From Diadema setosum (taxonomy: Eukaryota > Echinodermata > Echinoidea > Diadematoida > Diadematidae), in assembly GCA_033980235.1 (NCBI GenBank), contig CM067075.1, positions 31,347,385-31,411,384 of the forward strand: 64,000 bases of DNA, given 5' to 3'. The position numbers and the translations under genes were made by a program. The notes beneath the pieces are model-generated. The model was not told the DNA's origin and ran no database searches. It saw only the letters and a list, made by a program, of their open reading frames with translations. Shown in pieces: positions 34,135 to 46,290 of this stretch (position 1 is its first letter; each line of letters opens with the position of its first letter).

Positions 34135-34525
34135 TCGGAGTTAGCTCATGGGCACATTGGTACGAATGACCTTTCTTTTTTCTCAGTTGGTTAGGGGCAC
34201 TTCACTCGTTTTCAGAGCGGCATAATGCATAAGCTTTACGTAACAATTCATGGGATTCATCAATCCCGTTCAAACAAAGAATAAACTTGCGTAGACCAGA
34301 TGAGCAGAATGATCTGTCAATTCACACTTGAGAAAGCATCCATTTCATTATTTTGCATCGGATGTATTGACAATCTCTTTCTATTGATATTGCCAAATAC
34401 CACTTTTGCTGTCAGGTGGATGTGCTGGCAAGCGGCATTTATAAGGATTACATGAATAATCATTACATGACAGATGCTTATCCCAGTAAATTTAAAAACC
34501 AACATGCCTGTTGGTCCGAATGACC
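34135..34525 (+). repeat. Dispersed repeat, copy 2 (partner at 24085-24600)
   Basis: Same block order as 24085-24600 but without the GGGCCC MITE. No coding content was recognised. Confidence 0.5.
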
Positions 34526-34876
34526 TTGTTTCTGATCATGCGCAAAGTGGAACTCCGAACTGGCTTATTCCAAGTCAGCTTCCCAACTTTGTATGTCTAG
34601 TAATGAACTTGAGTGTATGCATAATCATGTCCATTCATAAGGCATTCAAAGCGTAAATACATTGTAGTGCATCGTAATAATATCACGTCTTCAAATAATA
34701 CACAATCATCGATCATCGATCATCAATACTTTTGGCATATAACATATACTAACTTAGGAATTTGTATACATGATATCAGAGTCTTCTTAACACGCAATCT
34801 CCGAATCTAATGATTGGGGTTCATAATTACAAACACTTTCTAATGCAATATATACGATCATAAGAAATACAATGAC

Positions 34877-35138
34877 TTACCTAGTTAAAAGAGCCAACAC
34901 TTGTTTTCACCACAGGTTGCTCCACACGGCAGTCAATGGATGTGCATGCCACACAACCAATTGTATCACAGGCACATATAAAACAATACGGTTGATGCTT
35001 GTAAGGGTTTACCAGTGTTTTGTGGTAACTTCTCAGCAGATAAACGTGCGAGAAAACTTTCTGGATCACACAGTCGATGTAACAAGCACAGTGGGTGCAG
35101 GCCTCAAAGCGCTGGCTCCAAAGCTTCTGTCTCTAAAA
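34877..35138 (-). other. Possible Cys-rich exon, unrecognised
   Basis: On the minus strand an acceptor-like acattttag precedes an open frame of about 86 codons. It is rich in Cys (ACTHCACYIDC and CFICACDTIGCVACTSIDC) and ends in a TAG that abuts a strong donor-like GTAAGT. Codon content is non-repetitive. I recognise no family. A terminal exon of a small Cys-rich protein is possible but unproven. Confidence 0.2.
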
Positions 35139-36162
35139 TGTTGAAATTACAAACTTTCTTTAGAAAATCAGAAACTTCCAGGAAGTTAACTGGCTAACAG
35201 AAATTTCATTGGTTCATTTTTCTATGACATCATTCAAAGTCTGCCTCATTGGCTGGAGGTCACTCATTCCCCTTGACTTCCAGGAACATGACTGACGTAC
35301 TGACCATTCACTTGGTCAGACAAAGTCTTAACATTGACCAAGGGCAGTATATAGCGACAGGCTTTCCAGTCGCTCTCAAGCTTTCTGGCTACAGGGCCTT
35401 AAAGTTGCATTCCTGTGACCTTGGTCACTATAGAGCTGCTGCAACCAGCATAGCTATATAACACAATGTTTATACTCATGCAAACACTGATCTACTTAAC
35501 ATACTAGACAAATCACTTGTCATATATGTCATAAAAGCACACAATTGAAATATAAAGACATACATCTCATTTGCATTAATGATGTATTAGATAAAACCAG
35601 TGCATACTCATATCTCTTATGCTGAAGTGTGTGGATCACACTTTGGTCTGAACATGGTAACATCTCAAATAATAATCTTGCAAACAGTTTACCCTCACAG
35701 CCGTTGATAATTTATATATCACAACAGCATCTGTAATAAGGGAGTTCATGGTTAGCGCATGTCTCATTTGACCCCTACACCACAGACTTTCAAATAACAT
35801 GGAAAGGACCTGTGACAGAGCATTTTTTGTTGCAGCATGCCACCTTTGTATTCAATGTCAATGAAATGCGTGTGCAGCTTTTGTTAAACATTATTGAAGA
35901 ATCACTTTCACCTGTGCGTTTTAACAAGGTGAAACACACAACATTCCACATCCTCATTTGTCTGAGGATTCTTTTCGTTTGAAAGTCAATGGCAAATACA
36001 CAAACATTCTTATTTGACCTTTATTTTGCACATGCGCAAATCGCAACCGTGAACTCCCTTATATACAATGTAGCACAGGCAAAGTAAATCTTAGTGCTGT
36101 ATGGATTTACTTTACTTTAAGGCACACGCAGAGCTAGCCGAGACAGTTCATTGGAAATTGGG

Positions 36163-36180
36163 GGGGGGGGGGGGGGGGGG
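36163..36180 (+). repeat. Poly-G tract
   Basis: An uninterrupted G18 run in otherwise AT-rich sequence. Confidence 0.9.
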
Positions 36181-36571
36181 CAGAGAAATATGAGGGGAGA
36201 GGAGTAAAGAGGAAATTCCGTTGTGCTAATCACAAATTGCCAATTGTTTCTGGAAGATATAATCAAATTCCTAGAAACTTAGAAACTAGAAACTTAGTGA
36301 TGAATTTCACTACCTTTTTCAGTGCAGCCTCTTTAATGAACAGCGAAAGAAATACATAAAGAAATATCACTGGAAATACCCAAATACTATGAAGATGGAT
36401 CAATTATTTAATTGTCAAAAGAGAACAGCCCTTTCCAATTTAACTAAGTTTTGTAGTTATATTATGATAACGCATGTTTAGATTACTAGTATATTTTTCG
36501 TCCTTTTCGTAGATACTACATATAAACCTTTATACAGGCTGTGCCTTCTTTACAATTAATTTATAGCTTAT

Positions 36572-36815
36572 TTGTCTTCTCACTCTCCCCTCCATTTCTC
36601 TTTCTTTTCGTTCTCGTCTCCATATTTCCTACATTCTTTGTTCACATATCGTACAAATATATATTTCCGTATGTCTGTGTGGTTTTTTCCGTTTCTTTTT
36701 TTTTCTGAACTATATGTCACTCGTGTTTCTTTTATTGTTAATTTGTATAGGTACTTTACCAACAGTTTTGTGTCGTTATCACTCTTCCCTCTTCACCTCC
36801 ATTTCTCTTCTCTCT

Positions 36816-36849
<34 letters not shown>

Positions 36850-37018
36850 ATATTTCCCTTTCTTTGGCTTTGTTTTTCTTCACCATATATCGTGTATATA
36901 TTGTATATTTCTGTACATTTTTCTTGTTTTTTTTTCATCAATAGTTTTTCATTCTTATTTACTTTGTTATAGTTGTTTTGTACGTTTTTTAAAGTTATTT
37001 GCAATTCTGTATTATTGA
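36572..37018 (+). repeat. Pyrimidine-rich low-complexity region with (CT)n
   Basis: The T/C-rich plus strand includes a (CT)n core at about 36817-36846. Long open frames here arise from base composition and are not taken as genes. Confidence 0.6.
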
Positions 37019-37397
37019 ATTATGGTTTTACATTGGACTCTGATTCCCAAAGTATGGGTTATTGAGTAAAAGAAATTTTCAACTTTCAACTTTCAAATTT
37101 CAACCAGTCTCAGTACCCATAGGCTTACAATTGGACATTGGCTACTAGGGTAAAAGGCTGAAGGGGAAATCTTAAGACTAATCATGGGGGTTACTAGTAT
37201 CAGGGAGGTGAGCACCTCCCTGGTAGTACACTGGTCGAGGGGTTGCTGGAAAACAGGTGGGGTACGGACGTCAGAGGAGGGATGAATGGAGAGGTGGCAA
37301 TAACAGTGACCATGGGTATTCCAAGAAAGTAGGAAACTAGTCTGACGACATTCTGGAGAAATCTTAGTAACCCAAATTATGGTGGGGTTACATCTTA

Positions 37398-37399
<2 letters not shown>

Positions 37400-37452
<53 letters not shown>
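37400..37452. repeat. (TA)n microsatellite
   Basis: An uninterrupted TA array of about 26 units. Confidence 0.9.
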
Positions 37453-37455
<3 letters not shown>

Positions 37456-37643
37456 GCGCATTAACGCTATTGAATTCCCGTGACATATGTATTTGGTTGC
37501 AGGCGACAATGATGATATCATACATTTAAAACTGTATGCTTTATACAAATGAATTGCTTATCAACAAAAGCTTAAACCATCCATATGCCTAATGTATCAT
37601 AATCTATGTCATACATATACACGTAAATTATATGTATATAAAC

Positions 37644-37890
37644 GAAGAGTTTGTTTGCAAAAACCGATAAGTCCATATTTGTCAAATGGAGATATTTGCG
37701 ATTAAAGGTCAAGAAAAATAAAGGGAATGATAAGAAAATTTTTGATTCTTTTGACCATAACTTCAAAAATATACCTTTATATGTAGTGACCAATATATCA
37801 TTTAAAAGGTATCATTTTGTACTTTATGACAGAGACCGTACTTCAAAATCTTCAAAAATGGAAGTATCGGTTTTTGCAAACAAACTCTTC
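37644..37890. mobile_element. MITE with 4-base target duplication, copy 1
   Basis: The 247-base element begins GAAGAGTTTGTTTGC and ends with its complement. The duplicated AAAC lies at 37640-37643 and 37891-37894. It is about 95% identical by eye to the copy at 40416-40661. Four-base duplications other than TTAA are seen in Sola-type and a few other DNA transposons; the superfamily is not assigned. Confidence 0.75.
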
Positions 37891-38153
37891 AAACCCATTA
37901 TTCAATTCAATTCAATTCAATACATGTTCATTTAATACATGTATGTGGATGTGTGTGTGGGTGTGTGTGAGCGTGTCCGTTGTACGTGTTTGTATTTGTG
38001 ATACGTTGGGAGGATCTTGTCGTGATTCTTTCTTTCCAGCAATTAGGACTTCCTGAAATTAGCAAAGAATTTTCAAGAATTCGTAGAATAGGCAAATAGG
38101 GAGAGAAAACACATATCCAAATTGGGAGAGAAAAACACATATGCATTGCTTAA

Positions 38154-38594
38154 AGGGATTGTATAGTTTTGGTTAAGACCTAACTTCAGGTTTCTATCAT
38201 TTCTTGGTGAGATAATGAGAAGCCTCTTATGAAATGTTAAAGAGCATGTAATTCCAAGAGGAATTCGACGTTTATTTGATGAAAATTGGTTTTGAAATGG
38301 CTGAGATATCTAAAACAGAGCGGTAACAATAAAAAGTGAAACCCACCTTTTATTACGATCGCTTTGTTTTACTTTATTTGTTTGGTGGTTGTTTTTTTTT
38401 GTGTGTGTGTCTGTTTTTTGTTTGTTTTTTTGTTGTTTTTTTTTTTGCTGTCCCAGCCACCCCATAACCGATTTTCATCAAATAAACTTTGAATTCCCCC
38501 TAGAATAGTATGCTCTCTACTATTTTATAAGTGGTTTCTTGATATCTTGCAAAAAGTTAAAAGCCCGATCCTCATCTCAACCAATACTATCCCT
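38154..38594. mobile_element. TTAA-flanked palindromic MITE, copy 4
   Basis: The best-preserved copy: AGGGATTGTATAG at the left, TATCCCT at the right, TTAA on both sides (38150-38153 and 38595-38598). A T/G-rich expansion (about 38365-38455) interrupts the right half of the hairpin. Confidence 0.75.
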
Positions 38595-40415
38595 TTAAAG
38601 AGAATGATTTATTCCTTCTTTGTCCCCCAGTTCACGTACAACAAGAGAGATGCATAATTGCTATACCTTTATCCAAATACCACAAGCGTGCTTGCCTCGC
38701 TGTGCATTACACGTATTTATACCGGTGTATATGCTGCTCTATAGTCTTGTATGCCATAAGTAGATCAATGTCAATATTAAGTTCCCCCCAAAAGCGTATA
38801 AACAGCAACCGCCGCCCATTCTATTGATTAATGGTGAAATTGGGTTGTTGCCATAGCAACCAATTCAGTATACAGTAGTACCTAAGATGGCGAAATTGTG
38901 TCGGGCTTGGCACCATGCTGTCGGTATCAGAGTGGTAGTCGAACATTTTGCTATACCACTGTATACGTCATGTACGTGATGTTGCCCGGTATATCATGCT
39001 TACAATACATCCTGGGAGAAGGAGCTTATAATACACCTTGGTGACTTTCTTATTATGATGTCATAATGGTTTGATTACTTGATGACGGGTATTATAATCT
39101 GTAGCTATCGTGGTCATTTTAAGTCATTGTGGAAAACCACAAAATAAAATATCACCAATCTCCTAAGAGATGTAAAGACCTTCCCGTTCAGATAAAACAT
39201 GTGAAGCATGGCAGATATACATTGTATATAGATGAAAATAACAAACACGCATTGGCGTAGATACGTACAACGAGGATTTATAGGCTGTTTAACATCAAAG
39301 CCATAGGTCAATATAAATGCGTGCAAATGTCAAACATAAATCTGTTATCGGTAGATAGGCCTCCGTATCATATTTTATTAGATCATATTTTTTTTAATGA
39401 TTACAACGTAAGGCAGATCATGGGGCAATAGAAGGCTCCATGAGCAGATTAAGGACGTTCCTACCGCTTCTGGAGTCGGGTGCAGTTTTTTTAATTTCAT
39501 TCAAATAGACCAATACCACTGTGAGGCAATGTGTGAAACAGGCGAGAAATGAAAATGTGCACCATGTTGATAATGTGTACACCATTACTTTTGTAGCCTC
39601 ATGGTCCTACTGATAAACGGCGAGATCAATCAAAGGTCAGAAAATTAAACGTAAGTCTAATATTCAATTCTTAGAGGCTGACATCTGACATAAAGATTGA
39701 TTTTCTGACTTACGTTACTTTGATTGTATTTTTTTTTCCAACAGGGTCCCTGATCTCTTTTTTGTTGTTTTGGTTAATGTTTTTGTCTGTGACAGTGACT
39801 TACAGTAATCGTTTGTTAACTGCAACACTTAACGGTTAGTATGTACACTCGCATACTGCGGTCTCATTCGCCGGGGACATAAACTTCCGCTTTCCTCTAA
39901 TTCCTGCAAATGTACTTGCTAAAGCTTTAACTGTAAAATCACGGCAGAGATTATTATGCTTGCTTTGTCATCCGTATAACATTTACTTTGCTTAATAATC
40001 CGTGTAACATCATGGACCTGACACAGACCGGAAGTGTAGAAGTCTTTGCCTTGCTAACTACACAAATCTTTCCGCTTGCAACCTCTATGACCTCTCGATA
40101 ATTATTACCTCCTGATTTAGCTGCGTCTTGTTCTCAGTGTAAATGCGGTGTTGGTTTAGAGTACTGTATTGCGTAGCCCTATATACAGAGATTTATTTTG
40201 AACTAAATTTATTTTTCTTTTGTTAAGCGATTTCTTCCTATGCCATCCACCATGCCACACCCCTTTCACATATGGTACACCCACTCTCATGCTCACAGTC
40301 TCCTTCTATCTGTCCATATACCACCAAGGCATATCTTCATGTCTTGCCAGTACATTAGCCATTGTTAGAATTTCCCCTCATTTCTCCTGATCGGTTTTCC
40401 CCAAAATGAATATTT

Positions 40416-40661
40416 GAAGAGTTTGTTTGCAAAAACCGATAAGTCCACATTTGCCAAATGGAGATATTTGCGATTAAAGGTCAAGAAAAATAAAGAGAAT
40501 AATAAGAAATTTTTGCTTCTTTTGACCATAACTTCAAAAATATACCTTTATATGTAGTGACCAATATATCATTTAAAAGGTATTATTTTGTACTTTATGA
40601 CAGAGATTGCACTTCAAAATCTTTAAAAATAGACTTATCGGTTTTTGCAAACAAACCCTTC
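40416..40661. mobile_element. MITE with 4-base target duplication, copy 2
   Basis: Same family and same orientation as 37644-37890. The flanking duplication is ATTT (40412-40415 and 40662-40665). The different target sequence confirms independent insertion rather than segmental duplication. Confidence 0.75.
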
Positions 40662-40754
40662 ATTTACTTATAAAGAAACAGCTGGGGTTTTTTATGTACA
40701 GTGTATGCCTCTTAATGAAATTTGTATCTTTTTATATTGTAAACTGACAGTTTT

Positions 40755-40847
40755 GGTGCACCAGGTGGGTTGGAAAGGATGGCCTGAGGACCCAAGTCAT
40801 TTAGTTGGCTCTTTCCAGACCCGGGCTTCCGAACCTGGTGCACCCTT
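40755..40847. repeat. Short hairpin element
   Basis: GGTGCACCAGGT near 40756 and its complement near 40836 bound about 90 bases with partial internal pairing. Possibly a very short MITE. Confidence 0.35.
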
Positions 40848-41614
40848 ACCTCTCCAGCGTTTATGTTCTGATTTTGAAATATGTAATATTGATATTTGTG
40901 ACTGAAAGCCGAATAAATCATAATAACTGTGCAGCACCATCCTTGTATGATAGGAATTTACACATGAATAGTAATTCAAGGTGCATTTCAGACGATTTTC
41001 ATAATTTCACATCATGTAGTACATATAAATCGAAAGCTCCATGTATGCATTTGTGGAATTTACTGTGGTCTTTGAGCAGAGAAACCAATACTCTGAAAAA
41101 TCGTAAACAAATTACACTGAATAGTGTTGATGACATAGGAGCCTCACGTATTTCAGAAATGTAGCAGTGTAATTTCATTACAATATTGCTTGATTGACAA
41201 ATTCAGCTGTGTAGAATATATGCATACCTTCTTTTGCTCTGTTTCCTTGAGCATCAACTCATGCATTTTATACTCGGGTGAGGCTGCCATGTCATCATCC
41301 TTGTTCATCGCAATTCGGTACAAATTTTGAAAACATTCATATTCCTCATCCCAATCACTATAAATTCTGAAACTCTGTACTCAGAAGAAAGGTATAAATC
41401 ATCGTTGTTCAAATGTAAAAATCTGAAAATCATTCGGAGGTCTCCTTTCATTCTTTGTTGAGATCCTTTTAGATCCTTTTAGATATTCCAACTCTAAGCT
41501 AATGTATATCATGAATATTTCTTAAATGTCAAGTGTTTTGACAAGAACCACACAATAAAACTGTTTGCCAGCAGATCTCATCCAAGCAATACATCTGTGT
41601 CAGTTGTATCCTAA

Positions 41615-42725
41615 AGCTACGGTCACAAAGGTTCGTACGAACGATGCGTTCGTACAAATGTCACTGTTCGTACGAATTCTGGAGTTCGTAGAGATTCGTA
41701 GATGGGGCACAGATTTTCATACGGCCTTCTTACGAATTTCGTACGAACGCTGTTTAATTCGCAAGAACAACTTAAGACCTTTTAGAGAAACGAAATGATT
41801 TATGGCCCTAGAATTCGTACGTTTTTCGTAAGAATGCCTTGAGTTATTCTTTCGTCAGACTTACGGCCATCTTACGATTTCTTTTTGTCGTAAGATGGTC
41901 ATACGTGCAACTCACGGCACTCTCAAGTCATTCGTGAGAAGATATACGATTTTTTTTTTTGTATATATTTTCGTCGGGTTGTTAAAAAGACGCTGCCGTG
42001 TCCTGTCGAAAATTCTGTAACAGTTGAAAGTTTTATAATTCAAGATAGCAGTAGTGCCAAGGAGACATCTACAATTAGAGGAGGAGGAGGAGATTGTTGC
42101 TCCAACTCTCCCCCTCTCGCTCCTTCCTCCTCATCTCCCTCTTTTCTTCCCCTTCCCTCTTTTCCATTTGATTGCCTTCCCTTTTGGTCCAATATTTAAC
42201 AGAAATGCTTTCTGGTCGAACACCTCGAACAAAATGAGGATTTGAACTTAGCACGTTTGGCTTTATACCCCTAAAACTCAACAGTTGCACAAACATTGTG
42301 GGCCCTTACGAACGCCTTACAAACTCGAAGAGTTGTTCGTAAGAACACCGTACGAATCTCCGTTCCTAAGGCATTCTTACAAAAGACGTAAGAGCCCTCT
42401 ATGAACGACTTAAGGTGTTCTTACAATCATCGTAAGAATTAAAGGCTTCTAGAATTGTCTCTCGACCCTGCAAAATCTTGCGTAGTTCTTACAATGTTCG
42501 CAAGACGTTCGTGCATCCGCCTTGCGAAGAGAGGGTTTCGTACGAAGTTTAAAAAAAAAAAATCTTGGACAAGACAATTGACCAGGCTACGAACTTACGA
42601 AGGGTATACGAACGGTCTACGAACGCTGATTTCGAAAGGCCTTCCGAAGAAGATCTTACGAAATTGTCTTAAGATCGTTCGTACGGCGTTCGTAGCAATT
42701 CGTAAAAGCATTTGTGACAGAGCCA
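41615..42725. mobile_element. PIF/Harbinger-type element with TTCGTACGAA word arms
   Basis: Bounded by TAA on both sides (41612-41614 and 42726-42728). The left end is AGCTACGGTCACAAAGG; the inverted right end is TGGCTCTGTCACAAATGC. Arms (about 41630-41950 and 42300-42710) consist of degenerate iterations of TTCGTACGAA/TTCGTAAGAA. The centre (41960-42290) is unrelated and includes a weak Glu-rich frame that could be a transposase gene remnant. The TWA-type duplication suggests PIF/Harbinger. Confidence 0.65.
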
Positions 42726-43922
42726 TAACTAGTGAGCTGTACTGTCTCTTGTTATGAATGTCAGTGAATCCGTAGCCCTACAGTAGTTTTAGAGGAAAGT
42801 GTATTCTGCAAACGACTCCAATGATATCGTATTTGAACCAAAACGCATTTAAATTCTCATAGGCAATCAATCAATCGATACCGAAGCACAAACAGACCTT
42901 TGGACTAGCCTTTTCGCTCTTGATTCACACGTGCGTGAACCTCCTCTTCGACGTACACTGTATGCACACACAAACCTTTGCGGACGTAGAAACATTTTTA
43001 CTCATCACTCAATATTCCTGAATATTCTGAGCTCAAAGTTCATTAAATGGGGTGGAAGTTATATAGTCATAAAGACACGATTACGAGAAAGATCATATTC
43101 CACTCAAACACACCATCATCCATTTATATACACATATACATGCACAGGGAACAATAAAGTATGTAAGTAGGCTACATTTAATGCAGAAGAAAGTTCAAAT
43201 GATAACACATAAAATTCACATTTCATGCTTAAGCTAACTCAAATGAACTCTGATGCATGTAATATCATTTCAATGTACCCCTATCGTACCCCCTCCCTTT
43301 GACCCTACACTAATGTAAGTTACTAGGTTATTAATCCGCATCTCAACATTATACCCACCCCTAACACACGATGTATAACCCAGCCTTATCAGTTACCATT
43401 CGTACCTTCTGTACATGATCTGAACTACTGTATACAGTACAAACCAACAAGAACAACAAAATAATACAATGTTTCCTCTACTATCATTATCCTTTCATGC
43501 GGTATAGAACAGAGTGAAACATCGGATGGATGAAGAATGACAGACAAGAGGCTTTATGAAACCTTCAGATGAAAAAACAACAACAAACATTGCAGAATGA
43601 TGTCCTTCCTGCTTTGCAAATAATGTAAAGATTGCTTTCCTGTCTTTGCCCCTATTTTTTTTTTCTGTGATCTCTTAACAAACACAATTTCCCTTTCTTT
43701 TCCGTCAAAGGGAAGAGTTTCTTTGTTCTGCAAATGTGAGAGAGCTAGATTTTCGCTCTTTTGTAGATCTAAATATCATTAACTTGGAAAAAAAGTTTTT
43801 TTTTTCTCTTTAGACGGAAAAAATAAAATTTTGCTCCCACTATCGATTCGAATATTTCTTCTCTTTTAAAGCGAAACGTGTAAAAGGTGGAATACAGTAC
43901 CACGTATCTTAGAGCAATCCGG

Positions 43923-44130
43923 GTATTTGACAGGGTGTTTGATAAAACAAATAGTGAATGGTTTTACTCGCGCAATGAATCAAAATTTCGAATTCAGAGA
44001 AAGATGAGGCGCTCCCTTTCGCCTCTTTGAATAGAGCGCCTCTATCTTGCACCTCGTGAGAAATCTTGTATACCATGACACCTGTGACCATTCACTATTT
44101 TGTATTCTTATTAGAGTGTCAAATATACTT
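43923..44130. mobile_element. MITE with inverted ends
   Basis: TATTTGACA and ACAAATAGTGAATGG on the left pair with CCATTCACTATTTTGT and TGTCAAATA on the right. The centre contains GGCGCTC and GAGCGCC in inverted order. Confidence 0.5.
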
Positions 44131-45556
44131 GACAACAGAAGGTAGTTCCAGAGCTCATTATTGTCACCAATTGATACAAACAGAAAAATGGTGATTTATA
44201 TCTATTTGTTGTAGCAGTTTAGATTACATTTCAACTGTCGTAAACAAGGTAAAAGGCCCCTGATTGGACGTATAATTACAGTGGCGTCCTTTTCTATAAC
44301 ATCTCAAATCCAGACATGGTTTTATTCTTTAAGTTGAAAATATTGGGTCACCTCTCTCTTTCAGTGGGGATTTTTTAATGCTCCACGACAAGCACAGATT
44401 TATTTTATTCAAGATGCTTTCTTGTGATTAATAGTTTACAGATGCAGTTTCATGTTAAGTAGTTTCAAAACGTTGAATGGAATACCATTCTTCTTTTCTC
44501 GACTTGAGCGATTTGTTAATTATCTATTTCGAGTCTCGAAATACAGACCAAGAGTAATTTTTGAGGTTTCATCAAAAGTACTTCAAGTAGGCTAATTAGG
44601 CTAGCACTGCACGAAATGAAAATGAAACTTTCATTTATGTATATTCATTAATATGTGTGTGTATATATGTGTACGCTATTTGTTTATAATGGTGAACGCT
44701 TTGCGTGTAAGATGACAATGCTGAAAGTGGACGTTAGATTACTGTTAAACAATACATAACAAAACGAGACAAAACAAAAGATGCTACAGAATATGTCAAT
44801 CCCACACTCGAATATATATCATGATAATTATGATACATGGCATGAGTCGTTGGCGAAACCTCGATTGAAGAGTGGAAATGGTTATAAGTACTGTAACAAA
44901 ACAGGTCTTGGTCGAGGTCATACCATGGTTCAAAATCACATGTAGATCATTGTGTAGTTCACCAATCTCTAGAGGAGAGGTCAGTGCTATTGTTCCTGTC
45001 TTCTCAGTTAATGAAGGCCACGCTCATAGATCAACATAAGCTGGTAACCCTAGAGAGTCGATCTTCAAAGGTATCGCAAACAGAAATCGACAGCCGCCGC
45101 TAAAACATGATCTGGACCTAAAATTTAAAGAAGACAAACGGTATAACAATGTTGGTTTGTAAATCCTTTGAGTTGCATATTTTGTTCATACATGAAAAGG
45201 ATGTATTTATTTTACCATGCACAAGCAGTGTATTAATGAAAAAAAAAATCATATTAAAGGGAATGAAATTGAATTAAAAATACACACGGACACAATCATG
45301 ATCGACAGAAACAGTGTCCAAACTCATTGTTTGTGTTACAATGGTTCAGATATTCACACTTTCTTAATACACTGTCCATTAAAGATGGCATTTCGTTAAA
45401 GGTTCGATGCAATCCGGTTCTGTTCAGGTCAGTATTTGTATCCCATGGCAGATGAGAAACTGGTCTTTGATGATGGGTTCCATGACATTTGCTCCTGAGA
45501 CAATTATTGTTCTCATTAAATGCCTGCACGCTAAGCCAAACAAATTCTATCCACAA

Positions 45557-45635
45557 ATATAACCCTAATCCTAATCCTCACATCAAACTAAACCTAGAAC
45601 TCTATCATAACCCTAACCCTAATCCTAACCCTATA
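45557..45635 (+). repeat. Degenerate interstitial telomere-type repeat (CCCTAA/TCCTAA)
   Basis: Clusters of AACCCTAA and AATCCTAA are interrupted by unrelated bases. This fits a decayed internal telomeric tract of the TTAGGG type common to most animals. Confidence 0.6.
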
Positions 45636-45769
45636 AGAAAATAAGACCGGAGCAATTGTCGCAAGAGCAAATGTCACCTGATAATGATCTTTATCTGGTA
45701 TGTGTTTGTTTGTTATTTTCTTCTCTGTTGTCATGTTTGTACAGTTTATATTTATCTTTTCTTTTTTTT

Positions 45770-45863
45770 AAGTCCCTTGAGCACCGGAATGTGGACCTGT
45801 GCTCTATACAAATAGCCATCATTATTCTTATTGTTATTATCATTATTGTAATTATTATTATTA

Positions 45864-45897
<34 letters not shown>

Positions 45898-45950
45898 CAT
45901 CATCATTATTATTATCATCATTATTATTATTATCATCACTATCTCAATGC
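45770..45950 (+). mobile_element. Retroelement 3' tail with (ATT)n
   Basis: CTTGAGCACCGGAATGTGG and GTGCTCTATACAAATAGCC are followed by a long ATT array. A CTTGAGCA...GCTATA...AAAT block before (ATT)n is a common retroelement 3' end in marine invertebrates. The element's head was not identified. Confidence 0.5.
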
Positions 45951-46154
45951 AGTTTCTTGTGCAGATGGGCTACGCCCAATATGTCTTGTATCCAATTGGT
46001 TCATATACATGTACCATGTTCGTCTAATATCCGATTCTTATATCTAATGTCCACTCTCCTAAAATCACCATTTTGTCTCGTCGTACTTGGGCTCCACCCA
46101 CTAAGGCTAGCATCCACTTCTGCATTTTATCGACTCGTCTATGATAACCAGTTG

Positions 46155-46290
46155 TAAATCAGATTCAGATTCAGATTCAGATTCATTTATTGTCCATTTA
46201 GGAAATTCTTCTTGTTGGCATGTGGGTCTACACATAGGAATATCTGTATACATACATGTATACATGTATAAATAGCATTGTGGATGCGTA
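46155..46290 (-). mobile_element. Probable LINE 3' tail, minus orientation
   Basis: Four CAGATT copies are followed by TTTATTGTCCATTTAGG on the plus strand. Reading the complement gives a short-word tail after an AATAAA-type signal. Confidence 0.4.

Noticed and set aside
35390..35425. Nuclear-receptor-like site TGACCTTGGTCA
   Set aside because: A single short match without a nearby promoter or gene; expected by chance at this length of sequence.
36572..37018. 148-codon plus-strand open frame rich in Ser, Phe and Leu
   Set aside because: It follows a pyrimidine-rich, (CT)n-bearing strand; the composition explains the openness, and no domain is visible.
37093..37548. 151-codon minus-strand open frame
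   Set aside because: It is carried through a (TA)n array as Ile-Tyr repeats; no domain or splice structure supports it.
42054..42757. Frames with EEEEE and Arg-rich segments at 42.05-42.76 kb
   Set aside because: They lie within the Harbinger-type element. The first begins at GTG and shows no firm transposase motif, and the second is translated TTCGTA word arm.
45656..46027. Long frames of Ile/Leu/Tyr across 45.8-45.95 kb
   Set aside because: They are translations of an (ATT)n microsatellite at a retroelement tail.
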